The notes under the pieces were generated by a model that worked only from the letters and a program-made list of their open reading frames with translations, was not told the origin of the DNA and did no database searches. DNA of 64,000 nt from Agarophyton chilense (Eukaryota; Rhodophyta; Florideophyceae; Gracilariales; Gracilariaceae): the NCBI GenBank assembly GCA_030374765.1, contig JARGXX010000098.1, forward strand, positions 1,426,001-1,490,000, read 5' to 3'. Positions 1 to 11,102 of this stretch are shown piece by piece. A program made the translations under genes and the position numbers. Within the stretch, counting starts at the first letter, position 1. The number at the start of each line of letters is the position of its first letter.

Positions 1-2660
1 TTGGCGGCTTTTGAGGCCACCACGGACTCGTGTTCTGCTCGGCTCAACTTGTATACCGCGGATAAAACTGAGAACAGGGGACGTTGGAGCAACAAAAACC
101 ACGCCCACTTGCCTAACAGACGCTGTAACATTTTCACATTCCATCTTCTCCTACTTATGACCGCTTCCGTTAACCCTATTAGTTTACGCAACTTTACTGC
201 GTCGGGCATCAGCAGGCCATTGAGGTGTACTTCAATGCCTAGAACTTCCGTAAACTCACTCTCTCCTGGCCACGATATTTTTTGTGGTTTGGAGGGCAGA
301 TTACTCTTCCTGGACTCTTCGACAACCACTCTCAGATTCTGTACGCTTTTCTCCAAACTGGTACCCAAAGAAAAATAGTCATCGACGTACGCCCCATAAC
401 GGAAAGGCGAGACCTCGATCACATCCGGTATCCAATCCTCTTGTCTCAATTCGGCTCCCTCAAGCAGAAACCTGTGCACGTTCTGAGCTATGTAGACGGA
501 ATGAGACAATCCCATCGACATCGAACAGACAACAGGAAACAACTGCGAGTCTCCAGAGCTGGTACTGGGCAGACCAAATAACGTCCGTGACCACTCAGGC
601 ATCTTCATTCTGTGATACTGGGTTTTCATATCAGTTTTCCCTACATAGCGCTTAGTGCCCGAAGGCAAATAAAGTCTAGCAAGGTCTGCTGGGTTGGGCA
701 ACTGTGTATCTGGGGCTGCGAAATGCGTTATTAGCATTTCTCGCATCGATAATTAGGCGTTGACTGCCCTTTTCTTTCTTTGGGACGGCAAAGACTCCAT
801 TCGTTACTTCTGCTTGTTCCCTTTGCAACGATATTATTCCCACTTTTTCCAGCTTTTCGATAAGCCTCCTGTATGCTCCTCCTTCGACCCCACAGAAGAA
901 CTTCTGGAGGGCCTCCCTTTCCCGTTTCGGTTTCACTTGTGAGTCTCGCGACTCATAAGCGACCCGAATTTCTTCTGGCAGTAATGTCAAGACGTCTGCA
1001 GACGCCGCCAATCCTTCGACCGGCAGTGACACTAGATCAGGGTTGATAAGCTCCCAGGAGTGCTTTTCACCATAATAAAATATGCCTTCATCCTCAACAA
1101 CGGCAGTCGCCGCATCGAAATAATTTCGGCGGCATGCTGCCTCCCCGATGTCTCGCAAGAAGGTGATCGCTACCCGTTGAACCGCGTTTCTCTCCTCACC
1201 TTGAAGTTCTAGAGAGAAGACATGCCCGGCATATAGGCCATTCAGCCCTGCTACAAGTCTTCGAGTAACCGTGTCCAGCATGCGCCGTTTTGCGTAACGC
1301 TGCCTTAGTCGACTACTCAAACTGGCTTGTTCTTGCACATGCCCAGATCCACCTGGGATCGCCCACTGTAGGGGAAGCAAGTCCGGCATCTCCATTACTA
1401 CAAATTTCCCGAGTTGTTGTTGTTGTTGTTTTATTAAATGAACTTCGTAATTCGTCTCCCCCTCACCCGGGGCAGACTTATCTTTTCGGGAGCGTCCCGC
1501 GAGTTCACGACGTAATTTGCAGATTTATGCAGCCTTCGTCGATATTTCTCCGGGACTAACTCGTTGTCATCCTCCTTTAGCTCGCGAGCAGCATCCCAGT
1601 TGCCTGACTTCTCCGCCATAATGACGGCTGCCAAGGGCCGTAGAGCGACTTCAACTACCAATTCACGCCGGGCTCTCATGATCCCAAACGATCCAATGAT
1701 ACAGTCTACTATTCTATCAAGACTTGCTGCCTCTCGCTTGCTTCGGAGATTTGTCAAACGCCGAGCCTCCACCCACGCCGACACCGTCGGATAATTCGTG
1801 AGTGCTTTGCGGAGCATATTTTCCCCCAACAAGAGATCTACATGCAAAGACTGTTCCGGGAAAGGACGAGCTGCAAACTTCTCGAAGAACTTTTTGTTGC
1901 TCTTCTTATTCTTGCTTGTAGCCACATCTGTATCGGCCTCCGGCTCCGAATCAGAAGAGCTCTCACCCAGGTCCAGGCCGTCAAACCCTCCCTCAGCTAA
2001 AGCTCTATCCAAATTCTTCGCTAGATCACGGCCACCAGAACGCCGCTTCCCCGTCAACCGCTTGATCTTTCCTTCCAGCGCTCCTTGCTTTTCGAGCATC
2101 TTGGCCTGCCCTTTCTGCATAGCAGAAATGGCCGACAATATAGCACCAAGCGATTCAGTTTCCTTGAGCGTTTTCGGAGCCTCCTCAGCCTCAGAGCTAT
2201 CAGAATACTCGTCGCCACTCTCATCTTCCTCGTCAGTGTCGTTTTGCCTCTTTGAACATCTCGATCCACCAGAAGCCTGTCCGGTTCCGTCGTCTTTGCC
2301 GGCAACACTCATTGGGTATGTCCCATCTTGGATTTCCCATAAGAGATCATTGACATCTCCCTCTTTTGGGATCCCCATCAATTCCTTTCTGAAAGCCTCA
2401 AGCAGGGCACGCCTACTAGTCGGTCTCTCTCCCAAATATTCGGACGCATTCGCCCCGAATCTCTCCCTGAACATTTTCAGGGCACCGCCGCCCTTGCCCT
2501 TGATGGTTTTCGCCAGGACAGAGCACAAAGTTTTATCTTTGTTTGTAGCAGGTCTATACTGCTCTGGAAGGCTGACCCAAGCCAACCAGCAGGCTACTTT
2601 AACCCATAGCAGAGGCTTGCGCATTAAGGAGGGCTGCTCCCGACTGAGCGCGTGACCTAA
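1..2660 (-). mobile_element. DIRS-like tyrosine-recombinase retrotransposon relic, copy 1
   Basis: A minus-strand retroelement relic that enters from the left edge of the window. Its 5' part, about 1434-2624, encodes a charged, Ser/Glu-rich Gag-like region followed by a basic segment with a Lys/Asn run. Further left, about 1-1395, is reverse-transcriptase coding sequence with the motif LIIDARNANNAF. The segment 1 to about 1,940 is nearly identical to 5,129-7,064, so the two relics belong to one young subfamily. Copy 1 keeps the Gag-like part that copy 2 lacks, while its RNase H and recombinase lie outside the window. It is broken, with at least a few interruptions. Assignment to DIRS rests on copy 2, which shows RT, RNase H and recombinase together. 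Confidence 0.8.
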
Positions 2661-3657
2661 AAAGGTCCAGCCGCCACCTGACCCCCATACTAGTGGAACT
2701 AGGTCTAGGCCTCGTATCCGCCAGACCCCTAGGAATCACCCTAGTTGTACATGGTCGGACCTTGTGATTGCCAAAATCACCAAGTCTTTTCTTACAACTG
2801 TCCGTCGTGTCCATTTGTCCACGTGTAGTATCTATGTAGATTGAAGGAGAAAAACAGTCCTGAGAGAGTTCTCCAATCAATCTGCAACAACACACACAAA
2901 CAGCAAAACACCAACAAACAGCACCAACGACTTCTTTTACTTCTCTCAGGACTCACTAACACAGAGAAGATAAAATTCTTCTCCGCAGCCCAGCCAGAAT
3001 ATTCAGAAAATTCCAAAATCCTGACAAGAACTGCAAAATTTGAATTCTTTCGCTTACTAGCGTCAGAAATCGTAACTGAAAACATCTGCTTAGTAGCATC
3101 TGATTTCACACCCACCAAGGATCACTCCTTGACTTTCTCCGTTAGCCAGTTAATACTGCCCGGCCGGCACCGCGAGGAGGTGGAGATAAGATTCAAACCG
3201 ACCATGTAGAGGCGTCTTGGATTGTTTCACTCGGAAATAAAATTACCTACGCATTCGCTCGGTAATAAAACATTTCCTACTTGCAACAATCTAGCCAGCT
3301 CTCTACGTTAGTATGCTAATAGAACTACACTCGCTCGCCACTCGCGCTTAAACAAGAAGAATACTATTTGAAACAACAACATTTCTAAGGATTTATTGTA
3401 AAGCATTCATTAATTGTCATTCCACGCGATGCCCATGCGAGCGCCTAAGTCTAGCTAGCTCTAGCCTGTTTAACCCATCCTCCGTCAAACCCATCTCCAC
3501 GCCATACTACCCCAGGACCCAAGAAGTCCCGATGAGGTCCGAAAATCAGAGTTTTTCAGAAATTATTGATTTTAAACAGAGCTTTTTGATTCTGATCAAT
3601 TTTCCGTCCAAAACTGAAATTGACCCACCGAGAAATCATTAAGTTCTGGAGCCTCCC
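2661..3657. other. Non-coding flank between the two DIRS-like relics
   Basis: About 1 kb without a convincing gene. It should hold the 5' terminal region of copy 1 and the 3' terminal region of copy 2, but I could not place the element ends or a target-site duplication. Two small structures are visible: an 11-bp inverted repeat (CAGTCCTGAGAG near 2857 facing CTCTCAGGACT near 2945), and a degenerate direct repeat of CTCGGNAATAAAA followed by CCTAC near 3230 and 3260. Confidence 0.5.
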
Positions 3658-4578
3658 TTAATTTCTACTCCTAGCTTCCTCTAGTGCTTGCACGTTCTCC
3701 CGACCCCCAACCCAAGCGGGTGGCGTAACGTTGAATGACGTTGCTGCTCTGGCAATAACCGCCTCGAACTGAAGTCGCTGGGCGTCTGTCAAAGTTTTCA
3801 TGAACCCATATAACTTGTGGGGCTGTATGTAGAGTTTAAAATTCTTGTCTGACGCACAACGACCTCTCTTCTTTATTTCATGGTCGGTGACGCGACCATA
3901 AAGCTTATCGGTTGTGGCACCGCCAAAACGAAGCATGTGAGAGGTAACACTTTGTGTTATTGAAAGTCGCACAGCTGCACGCCGAAGATGCTCCCTAAAT
4001 CGTGCTGGAGGCATTTTAAAAAGCTTATGTTCCCTTAATACCCTTTTCTGTTCTATCAATCGAGACAACAATACTGCCATAAAATATGGGCGTATTGTTA
4101 CTTCCTCGTTTCGGCCGCGCTTTGAAATAGAAATGTTCATGCTTCCATAGTGCGGCCTTTTCCTTGATAGATCCAGTATCACAATATCGTCAATTCCAAG
4201 TACCAACAGATCCCCCAGACCGAGATATCCATCGAACAGCAGTAGTACTCCCACGCCTATGTCCGGTTGTCCATGCCGAACCAGGTCGAGTGCTATTGCA
4301 TAAGCCACCGGTTCAGGGCAAACCCCATGATGGTGTACCGGCCTAGCTTTTACCCACCCTTGGATACTTAGTCCCGACAAGGGTAGTTTTCCAACTAAGT
4401 TCGGGTAGAGGAATTCTAACCCTGCCTTGGCTTGGGCCGCTTGGCTCCACTGCAAGTTTGGGTTTGCCCTGTGCCGCTCCACACAGTACCTCGTGAACAA
4501 CCTGTCCACTTCCTGTGCCGTAGAGTACCTTCTTTCAGAATCATCCAGTGTTTTCAACCATTCGACAAAGCGTTGCAA
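3658..4578 (-). CDS. Tyrosine recombinase of DIRS-like copy 2
   Basis: A 306-residue recombinase frame, the enzyme DIRS elements use to insert a circular DNA intermediate. Visible family features are the first catalytic-arginine region around LLFDGYLGLGDLL, a basic strand SKRGRNEEVTI, the second box SHMLRFGGATT (His-x-x-Arg type followed by GAT), and a downstream KNFKLYIQ with the likely nucleophilic tyrosine. It lies 3' of the RT-RNase H module on the same strand, the usual DIRS order. It belongs to the retroelement fossil and is not a host gene. Confidence 0.8.
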   Translation of the reverse strand: MQRFVEWLKTLDDSERRYSTAQEVDRLFTRYCVERHRANPNLQWSQAAQAKAGLEFLYPNLVGKLPLSGLSIQGWVKARPVHHHGVCPEPVAYAIALDLVRHGQPDIGVGVLLLFDGYLGLGDLLVLGIDDIVILDLSRKRPHYGSMNISISKRGRNEEVTIRPYFMAVLLSRLIEQKRVLREHKLFKMPPARFREHLRRAAVRLSITQSVTSHMLRFGGATTDKLYGRVTDHEIKKRGRCASDKNFKLYIQPHKLYGFMKTLTDAQRLQFEAVIARAATSFNVTPPAWVGGRENVQALEEARSRN

Positions 4579-4900
4579 GTATTTACGTTAATTTTGTAGA
4601 GTGCTTGGCTTTACCCTTTTGTTGGCTAGCTCAAACAGGCCTGGAGGGTTCATCAGCAGGATTATTTACTGACGGCACGTAAAATGCTTCCAGTCTCATG
4701 TTGCCAGCCAAGAGCAAAGCCGTGACTCTACGACAAATCCGGTTAAAACTGCACACACTGCTGCGTCCTTTCTTCAAGGCTCCAATAAGAGCCTGGTTGT
4801 CAATGAAGATTATCAGACGCTTGCCAAAATGTTTTCGTTGTCGAAGTGCCCATCGAAGCCCTTAAATGCACGCTTCCCCCTCGAGGATATGGATGGGTGA

Positions 4901-7051
4901 TTATTTATGCCATTTGTGTCTAATAGCCAGCTTCCATGGTTGTGCGTTAATCCATTGTACTTTATCATCCGCGGACGCTTTCAGCAGCCAGAAAGGGTCT
5001 TCTGTCGCCGTGTAAACGACGCCTCCTCCCCAGCAAGTGGCATCAACGCAAAGTACCGTCTCCGCAAATTCTCTAGTTAAATCAACGCGTATTAAGGGTG
5101 AGAGAGCAACGAGCAAAGATAATTCTTGCTTGGCGGCTTTTGAGGCCACCACGGACTCGTGTTCTGCTCGGCTCAACTTGTATACCGCGGATAAAACTGA
5201 GAACAGGGGACGTTGGAGCAACAAAAACCACGCCCACTTGCCTAACAGACGCTGTAACATTTTCACATTCCATCTTCTCCTACTTATGACCGCTTCCGTT
5301 AACCCTATTAGTTTACGCAACTTTACTGCGTCGGGCATCAGCAGGCCATTGAGGTGTACTTCAATGCCTACAACTTCCGTAAACTCACTCTCTCCTGGCC
5401 ACGATATTTTTTGTGGTTTGGAGGGCAGATTACTCTTCCTGGACTCTTCGACAACCACTCTCAGATTCTGTACGCTTTTCTCCAAACTGGTACCCAAAGA
5501 AAAATAATCATCGACGTACGCCCCATAACGGAAAGGCGAGACCTCGATCACATCCGGTATCCAATCCTCTTGTCTCAACCCGGCTCTCTCAAGCAGAAAC
5601 CTGTGCACGTTCTGAGCTATGTAGACGGAATGGGACCATCCCATCGACATCGAACAGACAACAGGAAACAACTGCGAGTCTCCAGAGCTGATACTGGGCA
5701 GACCAAATGACGTCCGTGACCACTCAGGCATCTTCATTCTGTGATACTGGTTGTCCATATCAGTTTTCCCTACATAGCGCTTAGTGCCGGAAGGCAAATA
5801 AAGTCTAGCAAGGTCTGCTGGGTTGGGCAACTGTGTATCTGGGGCTGCGAAAAATGCGTTATTAGCATTTCTCGCATCGATAATTAGGCGTTGACTGCCC
5901 TTTTCTTTCTTTGGGACGGCAAAGACTCCATTCGTTACTTCTGTTTGTTCCCTTTGCAACGATATTATTCCCACTTTTTCCAGCTTTTCGATAAGCCTCC
6001 TGTATGCTCCTCCTTCGACCCCACAGAAGGGCTTCTGGAGGGCCTCCCTTTCCCGTTTCGGTTTCACTTGTGAGTCTCGCGACTCATAAGCGACCCGAAT
6101 TTCTTCTGGCAGTAATGTCAAGACGTCCGAAGACGCCGCCAATCCTTCGACCGGCAGTGACACCAGATCAGGGTTGATAAGCTCCCAGGAGTGCTTTTCA
6201 CCATAATAAAATATGCCTTCATCCTCAACAACGGCAGTCGCCGCATCGAAATAATTTCGGCGGCATGCTGCCTCCCCGATGTCTCGCAAGAAGGTGATCG
6301 CTACCCGTTGAACCGCGTTCCTCTCCTCACCTTGAAGTTCTAGAGAGAAGACATGCCCGGCATATAGGCCATTCAGCCCTGCTACAAGTCTTCGAGCAAC
6401 CGTGTCCAGCATGCGCCGTTTTGCGTAACGCTGCCTTAGTCGACTACTCATACTAGCTTGTTCTTGCACATGCCCAGATCCACCTGGGATCGCCCACTGT
6501 AGGGGAAGCAAGTCCCGCATGTCCATTACTATAAATTTCCCGAGTTGTTGTTGTTTTATTAAATGAACTCCATAGTTCGTCTCCCCGTCACTCGGGGCAG
6601 ACTTATCTTTTCGGGAGCGTCCCGCGAGTTCACGACGTAATTTTGCAGATTTATGCAGCCTTCGTCGATATTTCTCCGGGACTAACTCGTTGTCATCCTC
6701 CTTTAGCTCGCGAGCAGCATCCCAGTTGCCTGACTTCTTCGCCATAATGACGGCTGCCAAGCGTCGTAGAGCGATTTCAACTGCCAATTCACGCCGGGCT
6801 CTCATGATCCCAAACGATCCAATGATACAGTCTACTATTTTAGCAAGACTTGCTGCCTCTCGCTTGCTTCGGAGATTTGTCAAACGCCGAGCCTCCACCC
6901 ACGCCGACACCGTCGGATAATTCGTGAGTGCTTTGCGGAGCATATTTTCCCCCAACAAGAGATCTACATGCAAAGACTGTTCCGGGAAAGGACGAGCTGC
7001 AAACTTCTCGAAGAACTTTTTGTTGCTCTTCTTATTCTTGCTTGTAGCCAC
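4901..7051 (-). CDS. Gag-end, reverse transcriptase and RNase H start of DIRS-like copy 2
   Basis: A long frame holding the end of the Gag-like region, then reverse transcriptase and the beginning of RNase H. The RT shows LIIDARNANNAFF, a palm segment with GKTDMDNQYHRMKMPEWSR, the GLPSISSGDSQLFPVVCSMS stretch and a catalytic YVDDYF motif. RNase H begins with CVDATCWGGGVVY near the left end. The same protein sequence, with few differences, is encoded at 1-1,940. The family is known to copy RNA to DNA through a circular intermediate. It is part of an inactive-looking element. Confidence 0.8.
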   Translation of the reverse strand: MATSKNKKSNKKFFEKFAARPFPEQSLHVDLLLGENMLRKALTNYPTVSAWVEARRLTNLRSKREAASLAKIVDCIIGSFGIMRARRELAVEIALRRLAAVIMAKKSGNWDAARELKEDDNELVPEKYRRRLHKSAKLRRELAGRSRKDKSAPSDGETNYGVHLIKQQQLGKFIVMDMRDLLPLQWAIPGGSGHVQEQASMSSRLRQRYAKRRMLDTVARRLVAGLNGLYAGHVFSLELQGEERNAVQRVAITFLRDIGEAACRRNYFDAATAVVEDEGIFYYGEKHSWELINPDLVSLPVEGLAASSDVLTLLPEEIRVAYESRDSQVKPKREREALQKPFCGVEGGAYRRLIEKLEKVGIISLQREQTEVTNGVFAVPKKEKGSQRLIIDARNANNAFFAAPDTQLPNPADLARLYLPSGTKRYVGKTDMDNQYHRMKMPEWSRTSFGLPSISSGDSQLFPVVCSMSMGWSHSVYIAQNVHRFLLERAGLRQEDWIPDVIEVSPFRYGAYVDDYFSLGTSLEKSVQNLRVVVEESRKSNLPSKPQKISWPGESEFTEVVGIEVHLNGLLMPDAVKLRKLIGLTEAVISRRRWNVKMLQRLLGKWAWFLLLQRPLFSVLSAVYKLSRAEHESVVASKAAKQELSLLVALSPLIRVDLTREFAETVLCVDATCWGGGVVYTATEDPFWLLKASADDKVQWINAQPWKLAIRHKWHK

Positions 7052-7064
7052 ATCTGTATCGGCG

Positions 7065-8290
7065 AATCTGGGAGTGGTTTTGTTACATATCGAGGCAAAC
7101 TCAGACCTTGTAGAGGCTTAACTAGGTAAGGGTGTCTTCTCTGCGGTGGAGTCACTTCCTTATGAATCCATCGTCAGTAGCCTTACCCGCATCATCGCTA
7201 GATGTGGAATGCCTCGCAAGCTATGTGACCGATTAATCAGTGAAACTATGGTACGCTTTGAACCCATTCTGTTCTATATTCTCCTGAAGATCCACAAGGC
7301 AGCACTCGGAAGCAGACCCATTACCGCTCAACACAGCTACGTACAAACTGGCTTGTCGAGACGGCTCAGCTTCATCCCTAACGATGTTGTTAAAACGATA
7401 CCTGCTATTACTGTCAACAGCAAGCAGGTAGTGTGGCAACTGGAACAACTTTGGTATCTCGCCAAGGACTGTGCTCTACTCACCTATGATGTAGAACGCT
7501 GCTACCCGTCCATGGACATACAAGACGCGTGTAGAACCTTGGTACAGAGGCCACCACACATCTTCACGCCCTATCAATACTTTCGGGTTAGGATACTACG
7601 GTACAATATGAAACACAACTATATTACCGTATGTTGTAAGGTTCACCTTCAAATGAATGGCCGAGCAACAGAAACAGTGGTGAATCCGGCCTTTGCCAAC
7701 CTCTACCTGTTCTTCAAGTTCCGCTGGATCTTCAGAAGATTTACCAAATGGGTCGTATTCAATCGTCGATACATCGACGATTTTTTTTGATCCTAAGGTC
7801 TGGGGAGCAGATACCGACGATCATGGAAGCACTTACTAATGCCACCAACGTCAATCTTACACATGAGGTGAGCAAAGTGTCTGCGATCTACTTGGACTTG
7901 GAGATATACAAGGGAAAGAAATTCGAGATGGAAAACTAGTTGTGCCGTAAAGTCTACACCAAACCGATCTCTGAGTTCCTATAACTCCATTGTAAGTCTG
8001 ACTATCCGGCTCATATCTTCACTGGAATTGTGAAGGGGGAAATGATCAGATTCCTCCGAAACACCAGCGACACAGCCACTTTGGGAAAAAAGTAGCCTTC
8101 CTATTCGGGAAGCTGGCTGAACGTGGGTACTCAGGAAAATGATTAAGATCAGCCACGCAGTATGTTGGCTACAAGGATCGGAAAAAGCACGTATATGGTC
8201 CGAGAAAGAAACGCAAGGACCTTGAAAGAGACTGGGTGATAACACAATTCTACTCTCAATTGCGGTCCTCACTGATGCTATTTAGAGATT
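7065..8290 (+). mobile_element. Penelope-like element fragment 1 (reverse transcriptase)
   Basis: Plus-strand reverse-transcriptase sequence, clearest from 7146 to 7790 and continuing weakly to about 8,290. It has ILLKIHKAALGSRPITA, the palm segment LTYDVERCYPSMDIQDA, a motif-B-like stretch ending FANLYLFFKF, the catalytic RRYIDDFF and YLDLEIYKG. The KIHK, YIDD and LDLEIYKG combination, with later text like that of fragment 3, fits Penelope-like elements and not LTR or LINE reverse transcriptases. It abuts the broken DIRS end at about 7,064. The 3' half is much decayed. No GIY-YIG endonuclease was recognised. Confidence 0.7.
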
Positions 8291-8489
8291 ATATCCATAC
8301 TCGATATAGTTAGCCGAACATTTGTCGAAGACGGCGGACCCGTATCATCTTCAGAAGAGAAAGAACATTGGCTAAAGCTCACATTACGGGCAAAAAAGAA
8401 GAAGAAGAAAGTAATAAGTGGAGTCCACTTAGATTTATTCGGCTTCTAGACCACGTAATATAGCTTTGAAAAGGTAGCAGGAGAGTGAG

Positions 8490-8870
8490 GTGAGCTTAGA
8501 TGAGGAGAAAAGCAATAGCATACACCGACGGGGCTAGCGCCGCTGGCAACGGAGGTCGCGAACGTGCCGTGGCACGGAGAAGCTGCGCATCTTGTTGAGG
8601 CCCGCCGGTGGGGCTCTAACCAATGGACGATGGAGTGGAGCGTAAAATACTTTGGATATGTAAACAACTCCATCATCAGAGGCACCTGGCGCTCAAAGCA
8701 GGGTGTATCACGCAGCTAAGCGTCCAAGGCCACCGTATTTTGTGAGACGTGTGGCGCAAATTTCATCAGCAAGGGCACCCAGAACCGAGACCGCCGCGTG
8801 ACGCACCAGTGGAAACGCGTGATGGGCGACCACGCACAATGCAATGAGATACGTATGTGAAGGCGCACAG
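8490..8870 (+). pseudogene. Decayed C2H2 zinc-finger protein fragment, copy 1
   Basis: This stretch matches 17,330-17,692 closely enough to be a diverged second copy of the same coding region. The better copy encodes a peptide around WSVKYFGYVID followed by a single C2H2 finger. Here the finger region (about 8,740-8,805) still reads CETCGANFISKG, but the first zinc-binding His has become Asp. Both copies are followed directly by the E repeat, so finger and E repeat look like the C-terminus and 3' tail of one element family. Which family is not clear; it follows a Penelope-like reverse transcriptase here. Confidence 0.5.
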
Positions 8871-8944
8871 CGGCTTTGCGCACGCGCACGATAGCTTTTC
8901 TAATCGAGAAGCCGAGCGTCTCTTAGTCGCATCATTCCGACGTT

Positions 8945-9270
8945 CAAAGAAATAACTGACATGCCACGGCCCTGCCGTTAACTGCATTACGGCACGCCAC
9001 TACCATCACGCGCGCTTCGCTTCAATAAACCTGAAACTCTTGTGCTAACGTGAGATCAGACCTTCTTTTATCTGCAACAAATTTATCTCATTACCCCCCT
9101 CGTACACGTGTGATACGTATACATGCGAAAAGTATAAACCATTTGTTAAGGACAAATTGTAAGTTGGAATTTTTCAACTACGCACAGCGTTTTTCGGTCT
9201 TACTCATAGAGGAGGGGTTTCGTGGAATTTTCGCCTTTCTGGGATTTTATATTCTCGTAAAAGAATCCAA
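8945..9270. repeat. E repeat, copy 1
   Basis: A degenerate ~330-bp repeat. It begins with text like TGACATGCCACGGCCCTGCC, passes through a GTGAGATCAGACCTTCTTT segment and a CACGTGTG-containing segment, and ends in a G-rich stretch (GAGGAGGGGTTTCGTGGAATT, then GGGATTTTATATTCTCGTAAAAG). Diverged copies lie at 9,395-9,725 and 17,785-18,025. The G-rich end resembles the telomere-adjacent motif found at 50,790 and 56,720. Confidence 0.65.
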
Positions 9271-9394
9271 GTCTTCGATACAATACTTCTTAGATCTAAT
9301 GTCTTATTTCGTAGAAAGGTAGGAAAAGGTCTTCAATATATGGACGAGAGCCTCCACGCGCGTTTCTTTGGGGCGGCCTTCAGACGTTAACACA

Positions 9395-9725
9395 AATAGA
9401 CGACATGCGGCGGCCCTGCCGTTGACTGCGTCAGGGCACGCCACTGCGACCACACACGCCGCGCTCCGATAAGTCGGAAACTCATGTGCAAACGTGAGCT
9501 CAGGATTTCTTTTATCCGCACCAATATTATCTTCTTACACCCCTTCGGACACGTGTGCCACGAGTGCATGCGAAAAGTGTAAAGCATAGGTGAATGACAA
9601 ATTTTAATTGTTTTTCTTCAACTATACACAGCGTACAGGGGTCTTACACATAGAGGAAGGGTTCAGGGAAGGTTTTACCCAAAGTGGATTCTATATTTTC
9701 ATAAAAGCAACCAAGTCTTCCATGG
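9395..9725. repeat. E repeat, copy 2
   Basis: Second degenerate copy, in the same orientation, starting at GACATGCGGCGGCCCTGCCG and ending with a degenerate GGATTCTATATTTTCATAAAAGC. It directly precedes Penelope-like fragment 2. No zinc-finger coding region precedes it, unlike copies 1 and 3. Confidence 0.65.
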
Positions 9726-9739
9726 TCACACAAAAAGCA

Positions 9740-10510
9740 GTTCTATAAGTTTCGATGGATCTTCCTGGACGCAGCAAGCAGTTTCATCATACCCCGCCGG
9801 GATATTGATGACGGCTTAGTGGTACTTCGATTCAAAGATGCTGCCGAGAAGCTCAGGGAAAGGCTGAACACCTGTTCGAACCTAAACCTATAATAGGTTA
9901 TCAGTGACCGGAAAGCTATCTAGTTCAATCTGAAGATATACGAAGGACGGCTTTATCTCTTTGAAAGCATTGTGGTTCTGAGGGCACACACCAAACCCAT
10001 ATCCAAATTCTTGTCTCTCCATGGAAAGTCCAACCACTGCACGCACACATTCACTGCTTTAGTCAAAGGAGAGATGATCCGATATCTCCGAAACACCAGT
10101 GATGAGGCTACGTGGAAACTAGAAGTGAGCCATTTGCTGAAGATTTTGACGCAACGTGGATACAAACCAAAATATCTACCAGCAGCCCTGGACTTTGCGG
10201 ACTACTGCGACAGGAAAAGGATCCCAGGACAGTCCCAGAAAAAGCCACCCAACTTGGAAGAAATCATGAAGTGCTACTTTCATCCACGAATAAAGAAAGT
10301 GTGGGGCATACTGCAAGCTTGGTTTACCCTACGGATGCCACATCATGCATAACGATGCAAGTGGCCCCGAACCGTTCTATTTTTACGAGGCACCGCCGAG
10401 GGCCATAACGTCATCAGTGCGGTACCCAAAATTTTAAAGTCCACAAACAACACTTGCAGTATCTGTCAGGAAAAGGAGCCAGGTTGGGCAATTTGCCCTG
10501 GCCCCAGCGC
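9740..10510 (+). mobile_element. Penelope-like element fragment 2 (C-terminal part of reverse transcriptase)
   Basis: This fragment starts inside the reverse transcriptase, at sequence matching 13,036 of fragment 3 (TTCTATAAGTTTCGATGGAT), and runs through the YIDD-like region and the C-terminal domain. The best-preserved part, 9,972-10,352, encodes TKPISKFLSLHGKSNHCTHTF, GEMIRYLRNTSDEATWKLE and a basic tail ending FTLRMPHHA. It is a 5'-truncated copy, the usual outcome of target-primed insertion. Downstream, near 10,450, is a short Cys-rich text (CSICQEKEPGWAICPG) of unknown meaning. Similarity to fragment 3 is high at the protein level and lower at the DNA level. Confidence 0.7.
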
Positions 10511-11102
10511 ACACAACGGATTCAATTATGTGCGTCAGGATGATGCGATTTTGGACAAATCACTGTCAACCGTGCACCCCGTGGTAGTGTTACACTGTTT
10601 ACAGCAGTGCTGTAACGACTCTTAGTCACGGCACTTGCCATACCGCTGTACCGTAACGACTCTGTTGTAAGCGCCTTGTTGTCAGAAACGTTACAAAGCG
10701 TCATACAAACAGTAACTTAGTGGTATCATAGTCGTGTAAAGGTTCCCCCTCCAAGGGAGTACGCTAGAAGTAGAGCAGTGCTAGGGTTGTGGAAGGGTAT
10801 ACCAGGCGCCTCGGACTTCCCTTCGACTCCTTCAACTCCTTCTCATCCCAACACAAAGCACTGAAGAGTTTACAACTAAAAGACGAAAGCGCTCTGCCAA
10901 TCGTTATCTCTGAACCCTCTCTGTACCTCCCTTTCCCTTTCCCTTTCCCTTCTGAGGACTCTTTAGTTCTTTAGCCGTCTCTCTTCGCCCCTGTCCCTTT
11001 GACTCTGCGCGACGCAGCACACCCTCAACACAAAGCCACCGAAACCCCCAAACCACATTTCGTGGGGTAGTCGCCGTCGCCGATCAAACTCTCGAACTCA
11101 CT
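10511..11102. other. Non-coding spacer with a TTTCCC microsatellite
   Basis: No gene seen. The stretch holds duplicated short text (GCTGTAACGACTC near 10,610 and CTGTACCGTAACGACTC near 10,645) and a pyrimidine microsatellite of about four TTTCCC units at about 10,928-10,952. It probably includes the 5' leader of the element that starts coding at 11,103. Confidence 0.45.

Larger units (their letters stand above)
3658..7064 (-). mobile_element. DIRS-like retrotransposon relic, copy 2 (RT-RNase H-tyrosine recombinase)
   Basis: A minus-strand element with three recognisable modules in 5' to 3' order: reverse transcriptase (about 5,000-6,450), RNase H (about 4,600-5,100, signature CVDATCWGGGVVY) and a tyrosine recombinase (3658-4578). 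RT plus RNase H plus a tyrosine recombinase in place of an integrase is diagnostic of the DIRS order. The 5' end stops abruptly at about 7,064, where similarity to copy 1 ends and Penelope-like sequence starts. No long terminal repeats were found. The element is incomplete and broken; near identity to copy 1 implies a recent common source. Confidence 0.85.

Noticed and set aside
10928-10952. TTTCCC run as a telomere repeat on the opposite strand
   Set aside because: Only about four units of GGGAAA type, unlike the TTTAGGGG tracts; more likely a simple microsatellite in an element leader.
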